Assembly (NCBI RefSeq): GCF_040436345.1
Contig: NC_133221.1
Span: 22,144,665 to 22,208,664, forward strand
Source: Pagrus major
Lineage: Eukaryota; Chordata; Actinopteri; Spariformes; Sparidae
Length of the DNA: 64,000 nt
Reading direction: 5' to 3'
Positions 1 to 17,600 of this stretch are shown in pieces. The notes beneath the pieces were generated by a model. That model was not told the DNA's origin, did not search any database, and saw only the letters and a program-made list of their open reading frames with translations. The translations under genes and the position numbers were made by a program. How positions within the stretch are numbered: the stretch's first letter is position 1; each line of letters starts with the position of its first letter.

Positions 1-1246
1 TTTAAAGGACAAACATCAACGATGTTGATATGTTGTGCCACAATCGTCGACAACTTAATTGTTCAACCTCCTGGCGATGAGTGTCATCTTTAAAGTTCCA
101 TTAAAGTTACTTATTTTTCACAGAAATAGGAAGCCCCACTTTCGCAGGGCATCAAAAAATTGATTGAAACTCTTATTGATCCTCTCCACGGAAATCTTTA
201 GTAAAAGGCGAAAGATTTATACGATCTGAAGAGAATCAAGAGTGTACTGAAGGTTTGGCGTCGAAGTGTCCCACCCCATTCTCCGCCTTATGATCCTTGC
301 TTACGGTTCACTACACTCGCATAGCAGTGCTGAAATTAATTATACACAATGTAAACCTTCTACAACGCAGTCTTACAGTAATCACACAAAGACGCCGTGG
401 GTGAGAGATAAATACAAATAGTTTAGCTTGTAACCATCACATGTGCGCTATGCATTGTGGGGACTTGGCGAACATGACCACGCCTCCTTTTTCTTATCTA
501 TCGCTTCTAAGATTACAAAAACCCGTCCTTTTGTCTTTCTTCACACGTTTTAGTAACTCTTGAACAAACCGATGAGGTACGATGTTTTTATGAATGAACA
601 CAAACAGCGTTCCCGTTCTTTTCGAGCATTTCCTCGCACGCATGCGCACACATAACAGAGATTACGTTTGTGTCAAGGGACTAATGTTACGGTTGCAGAG
701 TACCCGGAACTTCACTCTCATCTCATCTATTTCTGGCTGGCTGCACACTTCACGGCCACATATTTTAATATATTAACATTTTCACAACAATGTCTAAACG
801 TACTTAATTTGTATTCCTTTTAAGACTTCAAAATCATCACTTGTAAACAAAAAAGAATGATATACGCATTTATAAACGACATATAGGGCAGCCTCCACCC
901 AGAAACATCCTCTATCAAAGTAATTTAGATGTAAGTACACTCATGTAGGTGTCCCTGGGTGTACAGATGATAATGTCCCCATTACAAATGTCAATACTGA
1001 ACACTGTCCTAGGAGTTAATACACAATTATACACAAGACTCTGGAGTACAGCATGGACATTATTCACAAGAGGCTTTCAAATTTAGAAGGACATCAACTG
1101 CACAGTGGCATGTTTCTGTGAACACTGAAGCTTTTCTCCCTCAATACACTGAGCCTACAGGAACTGCAGCTGAACTTCTTCCTCGCCCCCGTACAGCTGA
1201 ACTACCTCAGTTTGCGCATACTGTAACTTGACAGTTAATAGTCCTG
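1..1246. other. Intergenic, no gene seen
   Basis: No open frame here resembles a protein I recognise. The sequence is mixed AT-rich teleost intergenic DNA with no clear repeat family. Human synteny (LRP1 lies next to NXPH4) suggests that lrp1 might lie beyond this edge, but nothing in the window shows it. Confidence 0.5.
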
Positions 1247-1379
1247 GTGGCTAGACTATCACTCCTTTGCTGTATGTGTTTTTTTTATCATTACATTCTA
1301 TTCATGCTCTTAAATTCTTGTTTACATTTTCTTTTTTATACTTTTGTATTATATGTTTGTTTTTGTGTTTTTTATGTGT

Positions 1380-1452
1380 CCTATAAGCTACTGGATGTCT
1401 ACATTTCCCTTGGGATCAATAAAGTATCCATCCATCCATCCATCCATCCATC
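1380..1452 (+). repeat. LINE-type 3' tail with CATC tandem repeat
   Basis: The stretch TTGGGATCAATAAAGTATC runs straight into a short array of CATC units. This arrangement is typical of the 3' end of fish non-LTR retrotransposons, which end in a short tandem repeat. Only the tail is recognisable and the 5' limit is unclear. The T-rich 100 bases upstream may be part of it. Confidence 0.45.
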
Positions 1453-1916
1453 ATCCTTGTACCACCCCAACCTGGTAAAACCTGTAGCCTACACAAAACT
1501 ACAAATTTCCCCCCTCAGTAAGGTCGTTATAACAATGACAATAAAATAGTAGCTTACTTTATTATAAAATGTATTTATTGTAAAATTGCAACCTACACGT
1601 CTAGTAAAAACTGGTAGCGTTAGCTTCCAATAGATGGCGCTGCTCTCCCATAGAGACATCTAAACTATGATGTAAGCCTATTTGCTCGTTTGCGTGCCAT
1701 AAACCATTACATACAATATATCCTCGAGTTATAGATATATGTAAAACTATATGTAGTTTTGCTAACCAATGCGTTTGAATCAACTATGTGTGTCACAGAC
1801 AGGTCACAAATAAACAGAAGTCAAACTATGCAAACACATCTGGGACTAAGGTAACGTTGCTAAAGATATTTTCAGAAAGCGGATTTCCTTATGAAATATA
1901 CTTTGGCATTACCGTG

Positions 1917-2077
1917 TTTTGAAGAGCTGTTAACAATCCCCAAACACTCTTCTTTTCTTCAGGCACAACCCTCCTTAAATTGTACACAAAAACTTGAACT
2001 TCTGCCTGCTTCATCTCCACCTTGGTCTCCACTGTCTCAACCCAATTAAATATGGCTGCCATAACGGTGCCCATCAT
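1917..2077 (-). CDS. Possible first coding exon, unknown gene
   Basis: An open frame starts at ATG 2077-2075, with a second ATG immediately after it. It runs 53 codons plus 2 bases to a plausible donor, CACG|GTAATG, whose GT is at 1916-1915. The peptide begins MMGTVMAAIFNWVETVETKV and continues with a mostly charged, helix-like segment. The region just upstream on the minus strand holds a CCGGAA (ETS-like) motif directly before the ATG. I do not recognise the protein, and partner exons would lie below 1917 or outside the window. It could be a chance open frame. Confidence 0.2.
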
Positions 2078-2592
2078 TTCCGGTTCCGATTGTGAGGTAA
2101 GTTAAAAAATATCGATTACAAATGTAACAAAAATTACTTTCTTATTCACATTATATACGTATATTTTAAGCCTTCTAAACGTCTTCAAATCGTACGATAA
2201 TTTAAAGGTACTCCTTGGGTTTTTTATTATCAGTTATTACACTGAAGCCTGCTAATAAGCTACTAGCTAGCTGAAAATGGTTAGAAACATGAGGGAGCAT
2301 GAAACTGGCTCTGATGCTTTATTAAAGACAACTTGTCTGGTTATTAGTGCTTGGAGTGATTTGTTGGCTGGAAATTTCACTGATAGGCTGAGGCAGTGGC
2401 AGCATCTCAGCAGACTTGTCAGTGATTTTTATATTTCCCGGAGAGAGCCCTTGTCATTTTGTCAGCCTCCCCGTGGCTAAAGTATGCGGGGACAGCGGGG
2501 AGGGCTGTCAAACTGTGCCCGCCTGAGAGCGCCTTTCCCCGGGTTGATGAGTCATAATAAGGACCGGCCAGGTGGTGAAAATGAGCAGGGTG

Positions 2593-2623
<31 letters not shown>

Positions 2624-2842
2624 GTAGTTGAGGGGTAGAGAGAGAGAGAGCGAGAGAGGGAGAGGGATGGTGGGGGGGGGGGGAGGGAGCACTCAGATGA
2701 GTAGTCTCTCCAGATCTTGGGGATTTTTGAGTCTCTCACTGCGGAATGTCTTCTCTACTTTTGAAGTGAGCGTAAGCTTTGACTCAGTAAACCATCACTT
2801 ACTCAGTCGGGAAGATCGCCCCTAAAACAACCTGCTCTCTGG
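2078..2842. other. Intergenic / nxph4 upstream region
   Basis: This stretch holds a GT microsatellite (about 2597-2622), a GA-rich run and a G-homopolymer (about 2637-2690), and presumably the nxph4 promoter and 5' untranslated sequence. No TATA box or other core element is clear enough to call. Confidence 0.4.
2597..2690. repeat. GT microsatellite followed by GA/G-rich tract
   Basis: About 13 GT units are followed, after a short spacer, by an imperfect GA tract and a run of about 12 G. It lies roughly 150 bases upstream of the nxph4 start codon. Confidence 0.85.
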
Positions 2843-7458
<4,616 letters not shown>

Positions 7459-8627
7459 CGGATTCTGAAACACTAAAACTGAGATGTGAAACTCTGACTT
7501 TTCATACATCCTTCAAAATCATGCGTTCAGTTTATGTTCGTGATTATCTGTGTTTTATATGTTGCTAAAAACACATTTTCAACATGTCAATGAGTGCAGT
7601 TTAAGTCCAAAAGCTTGTGTAAATGTATTAAAAGCAAAGAAGCAACCTCTGGGGCTGAAAAAATTAAGCCAATGTGCAAGTGCCAAAAACTGTAATTCCT
7701 CGAATGGCCACTTGAGGTTGGCTCCAGAAGACCCTATGGTGAAATGACCCACTTTACAGCATAAATAAACATGTTTATGGCCTGGTGTGCATTTTCATAT
7801 AACTCACCTGTTTAAATTATGTTAGGGCTAAAAGTTATGCATATTTAAGGTCATGAGCACTTTGAAACAGCCAGCTGCCTAGCTAGCTATCAGCAACCAG
7901 GCCTCATTCAGCCGGCCTCAGCTCCACCATGGTCCACGGTGCTCCACCTCTTTGCCCATTTTTGGATTAGCCGGAGGTTAAGTGGAGTCAAGCACTGCCA
8001 AGATGGCGTCAGGAGGCACCACACTGAGCTTTACCAATGATTTGTCAGAAAGCTATTGGTGACATCACAAGACTATGTCCATGTTTTTATACAGCCTATG
8101 GTCAATAGGAGCACTTGTTAATGATGAGATTTGTAATGTGAGCTTTGTGTTTGTCAATTACTCATCTGCCAAAGGCTCTACAGTGTCAGAAACTGACTCG
8201 ACCCATGGTATCACTTTGTGTGAAAAATGTTTTCTGAATCTTCTCTGAATATGCATTAACAGAAGTGAAGCCTTTAAATCCAAAATTTGATATTCACTAT
8301 TTGAAAAATATGATTTCTTGGCTCATTAATAATACAAAATAGATACATCTTTAGGGAATCATCTGTAGTTTTTGAAACACAGACTGAAATCAAGTGCTTT
8401 TTTACAATGGAAATGAATTGCTTGCCTGTACAGTGACTATGATTGATTAGATATTTCTTCTTCAAAGAACTGATACAGAGTGAAATGAAACATGATTTGC
8501 TGTTGTAGTCACTTTTATCGGTGAAACAAAGTCCGCTTGTCCTTGGCTCCCCTCCAGTACTGGTTTTACTCTCACCCTTTGCACCTTGAATAGTTTTCTG
8601 TTTTCCCAGCCCTCAGCTGTCGCAGAC
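7459..8627. other. nxph4 3' region and shmt2 upstream region
   Basis: This gap holds the nxph4 3' untranslated sequence, an interspersed repeat copy (about 7672-8101) and the shmt2 promoter and 5' leader. No other coding exon is visible. Confidence 0.5.
7672..8101 (+). repeat. Unclassified percomorph interspersed repeat
   Basis: It begins near AATTCCTCGAATGGCCACTT and ends with GACATCACAAGACTATGTCC followed by TTTTTATACAGCCTATGG. I recall both ends, and the inner TTTACAGCATAAATAAACATG segment, as recurrent in spiny-rayed fish intergenic DNA. No coding capacity is seen. It may supply the AATAAA used by nxph4. Confidence 0.5.
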
Positions 8628-11600
8628 ATGCTTTCTCTGTCATTACGGCAAACCTTACGGGTGAGTATATTTATTTTATAATGCATTTTGAGCTTTATTG
8701 ACTGTATGTACAGGTCGACTTGTATCAACATTTGTAGATTTCTCTCCCAGCTCAGAAGAGCAGATATAACATTTTTATTGCAAACTAGGTCAACTTCTCA
8801 CCTCAGATTACCTCAACTCAGATAGAAATGTCTGGTTTGAAGATTGTGTTATGTTTTCAATTTGTCAGTCCAGTTGTGTAAGTGTCACTGTGTCTGTTTG
8901 ATAACTGTGTGATTTGAGTGTTAAAAGAGTGCTACTGTGTCCCAGAATATGTTTTTGTTGTTGAAAGAAAGTTGACTGTACACGCTACGCTTTATGCAAG
9001 ACTTAATATACTCAAGGCTTAGGAAACATAATGAACACAAAAGATGAAAGGAGACTTGCTTCGCCGTATATTTATGCTTGAGCAGTAATCTCTCTATTAG
9101 GCCAAAGTAACACATACTGTAGTTACGCAACTATCATGCAGCTACAAGCTGCTTCAACAAACAAGACCCTGATAAATAAGTCAATGCATGTGCGGCTGGC
9201 CCTCTTTTTACTTTCCATGTCCAAGGTTTTCCATAACCACTCCAATGATTAACACCTTTGCTTTTTCACAGCCTTTCATTTAATGGCTTGTTTAGAACAT
9301 CAAAAGACACATTATTCTATCCCCCTTGTTTCCAAACCCCCGGTGCAAAGTATTATAATTTTGAGTGATGAAAGCGTTTTTGCACAGACTCACTGTTACT
9401 GAGGTTTTCAAAAGACACCAAAGGAGCAATCTTGGACAACAACAACAAAAAGAAACCCCCCAGAAACTCACAATAGAGAGTTGCATCAAATCCTATGACT
9501 TAGTATTTGTCTTCTCATTAAGCCTTTATTGACTACACTGAGTCGTTAAATGGAGCAGCACGTTTTGAGAAATACTGCACCATATCTCCAGGGTCCTCCC
9601 ACACAGAATTTTAAACATTTTCTTACATTTAATTCCTGTGATAGAACAGTTTTACAACCACTGTTCATAGGATTTAGTTGTTGACTGAAATTATGTGTTC
9701 ATCCACCACACCATGCAGCCCCTCTTCCTCAGGGCTTCAGGATGTTTGGGCCGGGAGGGGCAGGTCACAGTGGAGTCATGCAGGCGAGGCCTCAGCAGTG
9801 CTGGTGGATGGACTGGACAGGAGAGCCTGGCCCAGGACGACCCAGAGATGTGGAGCCTCCTGCAGCAGGAGAAGGACAGACAGTGTCGGGGACTCGAGCT
9901 CATCGCATCAGAGGTGAGGCCTCCACATAAAGAGGAGAGAGACAGAAGCGGCGGAGAGGAGATATCTTGTGTTTCATTATCTGTTTGAATCACATTCATT
10001 TATAATTCTCAATGTTTTGTTACAGTTATCATTAACTATTGATAAGGTTAGTTGACTTTAGAATCATTGAAGCCATTGAAGCGTATTCAAACTGAAACTG
10101 ATGGGTGGAGAGAAATTGTAAGTAAGAATAATTTATTTAGAATAATGAGGAAAAAATTATTAAAGTTTCATACACATCCCTGAACCAACTACATGTACAG
10201 TAATGGCACAAGGACAACAGGACCTTAAATTTGTTTTAAAAGCACAGTGCAACAAGATTTGTAAAACTGAAGCAATGACCTAGGGAAAATATTTGTTTTC
10301 CATTATTGTAAATGGATCAACACTTGCTATCTAACCCAGCATTTAATATGTTACATCTGTTGTAAAATTCTGTTGCATATTAAACCAGGCCTACAACATG
10401 AGCTGGGTGGTCTAAATGTATAAAGAGATCGGCAACAGTTCTAGCATTGCATATCAGCACAATAGCCTCACCCTCTGAAATTATTCCGGTAGCTCCTGAG
10501 GTAAAATAAAAACAATCCATTGTGGCTCACAAGAATGTCCATACACTTGGGAAAATAAAACAGATAGCTGGCCAATGTGTTTTCAATAATATTCAGCTTA
10601 CTAGTTCACTGTAATAGATTGGTGCCGCAGTGACTTAGCACACACGTTGTTAGCTTGCTCACATGATTGCACGAGGAATCAGGGGCAGACTATCGTCGAT
10701 GTTGTTAAATCATATAGGGTTTTTTGCATTCACTGTATCTCTGCTAATAATATGTTGGATTCATGTTAATGTGTTTATCAGACACATTTACATTTTTTAA
10801 CATTTCAAAGCTTTAAAAATATTATCAAACAATAATGTGGCGGCCCCTATGCAGTTACTCTGGGGACATCCTAGGGGTTGTGGACCTCCTGTTGAAGACC
10901 CAGGGTACATAGAGTTACTATAACAGATGTTGGCAGTGTACTTTATGTAACCTTCTCAGGGTTTCCAGAGTTTCTTGATTATTTACAAAGCAATTAAAAA
11001 CCATAAGTTGACGCCTTAACTTGGTGATCAAATGAAGAAAAAAGCTTAAAAAGTTATACTTACAACCTCATATGTTTATTCCCATTATAAAAACACCACT
11101 CAGATGCAGGTTGTATGTAAACTATGGTGACCCATGACCATCGGTCTGGTGAGGACGATCAGTAGTGAAATGTTTGTTCAGTATCCTGCGTCACACATAG
11201 TCTGTGTGTGAAAGTGGTATAGGAAAAACAGCTGTGTTTTGACATATGAACTCTTACAAAGATTACTTTACAGCACTTGCAAAAGCCAAAATCTATTTAT
11301 TTGAGTCTTTTTTTTCTCAGGTAAATTTCCTCTGTCTCGCCTGCTTGTCAGTAGATGAGGTTGTGCCACAATAATTACATTTAATAATCATATGCAATAT
11401 GTGCAATAATTACTTTATGTGCAATTTAACTGTGAACTGGTGACCTGCAAAGTGTGGTTCATTACCTACATGGAATGCATTTAAAGATGTTGCTAATTAT
11501 TCTTTGTGCTTTCCTGTAGACAGATTTCAGTATGTGAGACGGGAAGCAAGAAAAACAGCTTAGATTGAAGTGGAGCCTCCTTCAACACTGTAACCACAAG

Positions 11601-14600
11601 TCACTAGAGTTTCAGTTTCTAGAATTTTTCTTCAGAGAGTTCACTGAGATTTCCTTCCCATTTTTCCCCTCACATTTCACTGATTTCATTTAAGTGGAAG
11701 CTGTGGGAAAAGAAAGGAGCTTTCATTCTTTTATTCTCCAGCAATTATGTATCCACAGCACTATCAGTCACAATGACATCTGAAAGATTTTCATCTCCTT
11801 GTGCATGTGCTGTCAGTCGCCGCAGCAGGCTGACTCCCAATGGAGAGCCCCTGATTTTTTTTCTTCAGGAACACGGTCAAATGATCCCATTAGGTTGCCT
11901 TTGTGATTTCTGCCATTGATCTCTACATTTTATGTTGAGACAGAGGAGTATGGGCGATCACTTTTGGGTGTGTGTGTGTGTGTCGAGATAGTGTTTTGAG
12001 TTGTCATAGAGAGAGATTTATGTCACCTGTGGGACCGGTTATAAATCCCACTGGAATGATTGAGGGATCCCTGAACAGTGACAGGTTTAGTATAATAACA
12101 AGGCAGAGGGGGCGGCTGAGGAGGACAGAGGGAGACGGAGAGAGGGAGAAGATGAGCAGAAGTGAGAGGGGGAGAAAAAAGAGACTGAGAGACAGCGAGA
12201 AAAAATAATTCACTACTGTCTTTGGGAGATTTGACACTGTGCTGAACCTAGACTAAACTAGATCACCTATTATACTTGAATATTTTTAGATAAGCTAATT
12301 TAACTCATATTTGCAGCCTCTAGAAGAGGTTGTGATGAGCCTTTTGTAAGATTTATGCAACACATTTAACAGATTTAGTCTTCCCTGACTCTGGAGCATG
12401 TCTTATTGTTTTTAAATTGGTATTTGCAAGAGAAATGCTCACAGTTTAAACTAAATTGCATCGTGGATAACTCAAGTCTATACTGTGGTTGAAATGTATA
12501 GCTGGGTCTTGCTGAAAAACAGCAGAGGTGTTCAGTAACCCATCTCTAAGTAAATAAAGGTTATATTTGGATGGTGACAGTGTGCTGAATATATACGCAT
12601 GGTAAAAAGTGTACGGACTGTGACTCTGGATCTTGACATTGTGCTTGTTTGTCCTGTCAGAACTTCTGCAGCCGTGCAGCGCTTGAGGCCCAGGGCTCCT
12701 GTCTGAACAACAAATACTCAGAGGGATACCCAGGACAAAGGTAAGTACACAGAGGGTACACTTTCCAAAATATATCATAACAATCATTACAAAACTTTAA
12801 ATGCAATACGAAATAATAAGACAGAATATGAAACAATGAAACATAATACAATATGATGAAAGAAAAAGCTATGGCATAATGTGCTACAATGTCAAAAGAT
12901 CCAGTATAAAACAATACCATTTGAAACAGAATGATACAATAAGATGTGATATGCTACAGTATGGTACACTATAATATGATACCATATGATACAAATCAAT
13001 ACAATGCAACACGGTACAATACAGTGTGATGCTAAACAATACAAAATGATAAAATGCATTACACTAAGATATAATACAGTATGATAACATACAATTTTAC
13101 AATACCATACTATACAGAATGATACAAAAGGATACTTTACAATACAGTATGATACAATTTGATATGATACTTAATCAATGCCTTTTGTCTTTCTCAGGTA
13201 CTATGGAGGTGCAGAGATTGTAGACAAGATTGAGCTGCTGTGTCAGAAGCGAGCGCTCGACACCTTCGGTCTGGACCCAAATCTGTGGGGAATCAATGTG
13301 CAGCCGTACTCCGGATCCCCCGCTAACTTTGCAGCCTACACGTCTGTACTGAAGCCTCATGACCGCATCATGGGCCTGGATCTGCCTGATGGAGGACAGT
13401 GAGTGAACATGTTGAAATCCAGAGTTATTTTTCAACTAACAATGTAACAACTGTTACGAAGCAACTGACCTGTAAATCTAATTATACCTGGGAGTACATT
13501 ATTGATTTTGCTTGTTTGTTTTTTTGTTGTTGTTTTTTTTAACAAAAATGTGACAGTTCAGTTTAGATTAAAACATTTTTAGAGCTAGCAATCAAATTTG
13601 ACTTTAATTGACCAAACATATGATAAAGATAACTCACTCACTATGTTCCGTAAAAAAGTACAAGTAATAATTGCTGATTTAGTAATAATGTTATGTGTCA
13701 TCATAACAATGAATTATTAGATAATCTAACTGGATGCATTTATTTTATTACATTACAGGTTTCTGACAGTTATCACACTTTTGTTAAATGTGTCATGAAA
13801 TGTTTTGACATTTTCCTGCATGAAACTAGATGTTTTAATAGGACTAAATGTCAAGAGGAATTAATGTAAATGACAAAGTGTTAGTCACACAGTCTGGAGT
13901 TGTCACAGTATACCAGCCTCTTTGAACTCAATGTATTTTTAAGTACATCAACAGAACGGTGGGAAATGTAAACAATAATTTTTCCAATAACACGCCTTTG
14001 ACTCGTATTAGTGCTGCAGGTGATAGTTGAGCTGCAGACGTGAGACTTTTATTTAGTAGACACTATATACTTACAAGACGGCTGGCTGAAGTTGGTAGAG
14101 GTACAATAAGAAGACGGGCTGGATTTTGATATAAATTCATACAAAAATGATATATTATGAGTTAAAACAATAGACAGAAGAATGATACCCTTGTGGCAAA
14201 AGCAAACAAAATGAAACAACATAAGACCAACAATGTAATATCAGGAAGATCGAGTGTTTACATAACCAGATGAATTCATGTATAAGATCTGTAGATCAAA
14301 GTGAAGAAGGTTTTTGAAGCACCAAGACTCTGAAATTATTCTCATTGCTATATTTCATTACATATTTTGAACTGTTCATATTGAAGAGAAAGAGAGAGAG
14401 AGGATCTAGAGGTCAGAATAAGTTCACAACGTTATTTTTATTCCATTACATTCAGCCTTACCCACGGCTACATGACAGACACCAAGAGAATCTCAGCCAC
14501 CTCCATCTACTTTGAATCGATGCCTTACAAGCTGGATGTGGGTAATTTGCTTGAATTTAAAATGTTTCAAATTCAACATTGTCAAAGTGATTCTGTGAAG

Positions 14601-17600
14601 AAAAACAGTTGACCTAGCTTTTGACTTTTGTGTGAATCTTCTCATATCCCTGTCGTACTGTATCATCTCAGCCCAAAACAGGTCTGATAGATTATGACCA
14701 GCTGGAGAAGACGGCCCGACTCTTCAGACCCAGACTCATCATAGCAGGAACCAGCGCCTACGCTCGCCTGCTCGACTACCCTCGCATGAAGAAGGTATGT
14801 CTTATGTCAGGAGTTATGTCTTTCTAAAGTACATGTGGTTTAAGTAGTTGTTTAAAATGTTTATATAGCCCTTAACTGTATGAAAAAGCAGTTTTTTTTA
14901 ATTCCTTAAAGCACAAATATTTGAATATAAGGGAAATAAAAATAGGTTTTTCAAAAAAGAGAGAAAACAAGTTAAAAGAATGATGAAAGAATCACTCAAT
15001 GTTTGTGACTGTGTGCGTTTCAGCTGTGTGTGGAGCTTAACGCGTACCTGCTGGCAGACATGGCTCATATCAGTGGCCTGGTGGCAGCAGGAGCTGTTCC
15101 CTCTCCTTTCGAGCACACTGACCTGGTCACCTCCACTACCCATAAGTCCCTGCGTGGGGCAAGGTGAGGGCCTGAATGTAGTGTGTGAATGACTTTTTCA
15201 TTTGTCACTGAATAAGTGATATAGTAGTCTGGTCAAGGTAAAAAACGTTATTGAAAAAACAGTAACGATTGTACTTGATGTGACATGAGACCATGTGGCT
15301 TCGGATCGTAAACTAGAGCATAAATATAACAAACCATGCAGAATCGTACTGTTTAATGTCAAGTAAAAAAGGTTGTGTACACTAGCTTTTTCTCTTCACT
15401 CTGCAGGGCTGGTCTGATCTTCTACCGGAAAGGTGTGCGGTCTGTGGATAAAAAAGGTCGAGAGGTGACCTATGACCTCCAGGACAGGGTGAACTTTGCC
15501 GTGTTCCCATCACTTCAGGGAGGACCTCACAACCATGCCATTGCCGGGGTGGCCGTCGCTCTCAAACAGGTCCAGATATCAACTTTAGGGCCCCATCCCA
15601 ATACACACCTTGCCCCTTCCTCTTAGCCCAACCCCTCCGTTTTGCTTGTCCAGGCCTAGGGGAGGGTGTCATGGGGTAGGACAAGGTGTTAGGGCTATAT
15701 GGCTGTCAAACACAGGTTTTTCAGGGGTGCCCTTCAAACTGAGGGTAATGATAACTCTGTCATTTCCATGTATAATGGTCCAATCGCTACAAGTTTGCTG
15801 ATGACTCTGTAGCTTAAAGTTAAGTTGTTATTGCTGATTTGTGCATGACATCAATGTTGCATTCCCCCCGTGATGGCATAAGACAGGTGTAATTTAAATA
15901 AAGTCCAGCAGCGAAGTTGCTGCTCTTGGTACCGCTTCTCTAAAACCAAAGATGAAACCCAAAGATGGTGCCAATTTAGTCCACTGAGAACTGCCCACCT
16001 GGCACATACAGCAAAAAAAATTCTAGCTTTGTGGTTTACTTCCTGGTTACATGACCCACTGAATATGGGCAGTAGAGTTTCTCCCACTGGCCCCACCCAT
16101 CAGTTATCGTCTGCACATTGACTTCACATTGTGATGGCGTCAGGGATTTTAAAATCACTTTTCTCAGCTCGAAGGAAGAAAAAAATTGTGTCATAATTGA
16201 CCTTGTTTGTAGTTCAAGGTGTCAACAGTTGTACAGACATCTCCTTTTTAATATTGCTCTATGGGGAAAATGTTTGTACGGTCGCAGAGGAATGTTTCGC
16301 TGCAATACCACAGGTGGCCACTTGTCAGAACTGGAAGCAAAGCTGAGCAGCGCCGTCATATCCAGGTCTATAATACATTCATGGTGCAGACTGGCAGGGT
16401 AGGAGCACGGTGTGGCCAGGTAATGAAGCAAACGCCAACAAAGTAAACACCATCCACTGATAACGTATGAGGGTCTTGTAGGGTTGTCCCATTTCATAGG
16501 GGGAGAATTCAACAGCTATCCTTTCTAACAGGGGCACTTGAAAATGAGGAGTAGAGGGTAAAAATTGGAAGTGGGATTGAGCCTAATTATTAATATTCAT
16601 CAATAGAAAAGCAAATAGGAGAGAAAATCCTTTGTGAAAACTTGGCACATTTTGAACTGCAGCTTATTTTCAGCAGCTCATGTATAAAGAGTTACTTGTC
16701 ATCTGGAGTGTCCTGATATCGTCTTTTCTTTATACCGTGTAATTTCTTTCTCTGCAGGCCTCCACTCCCATGTTCAAACAGTACATCGCTCAAGTGATGC
16801 TGAATGCCAAGGCCATGGCTAATGCTCTGTTGAAGAAAGGCTACACCCTAGTGTCCGGTACAGAGTGCTTTTTATGTTTATTTTTTGTGTACAAAACATA
16901 TAAACATATAAAGAAAGTTAATTTGTTTGTTTTTTTCACTGACTATGAAATTAGATTTAGCATCTGAAGTATTATTGCATTTCTACGACTCATAATACGT
17001 GATGCAATTGCTTTTGGATAGTCTCTCTATTTGCTTCGACCTCATTTGCATTCTGTTATTATGACTTTGGAAGAGTTTACTTAAGCTTCCCTTGACAGCT
17101 GAATGGGAAAAAAGCCATTATTACGAGGAATTTTAAAGGAATGATAAGTTTATCGTTGCCTGTATGAAGGTTTGAGTAGAGAGTGGAGGGAAATGAAAAT
17201 GTATCTCACTGACACATTTTCCCCTGAACTGAATATAATTATACCATTAACCAAACTAATATCTCGCTCTCCTCCGCCTCCTCCTCTCAGGTGGAACAGA
17301 CAACCACCTAGTCTTGGTTGACCTTCGAACTCGTGGGATGGACGGGGCTCGAGCTGAGAGGGTGCTGGAGCTGGTGTCCATCACCGCCAACAAGAACACC
17401 TGCCCTGGAGACAAGAGCGCTCTGACTCCAGGAGGACTCAGACTCGGTATTCATCAGATTAGTGACTTTAAAGCTTGTGTTGGTCAGCGGATTGTTGTTG
17501 GTGAAGAGCTGCAGGAGTGGAGGTTGTTTGGGCAAAATCTGTCAACCAGTCAGTCTTCCTGCCTTTCTTCTCTCTCTGTGTATCTTTGTCCTTTGTCCCT

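Noticed and set aside
16118-16512. Overlapping open frames of 60-96 codons in shmt2 intron 8
   Set aside because: They largely fall in the family-F repeat; the other copy of the family does not preserve these frames.
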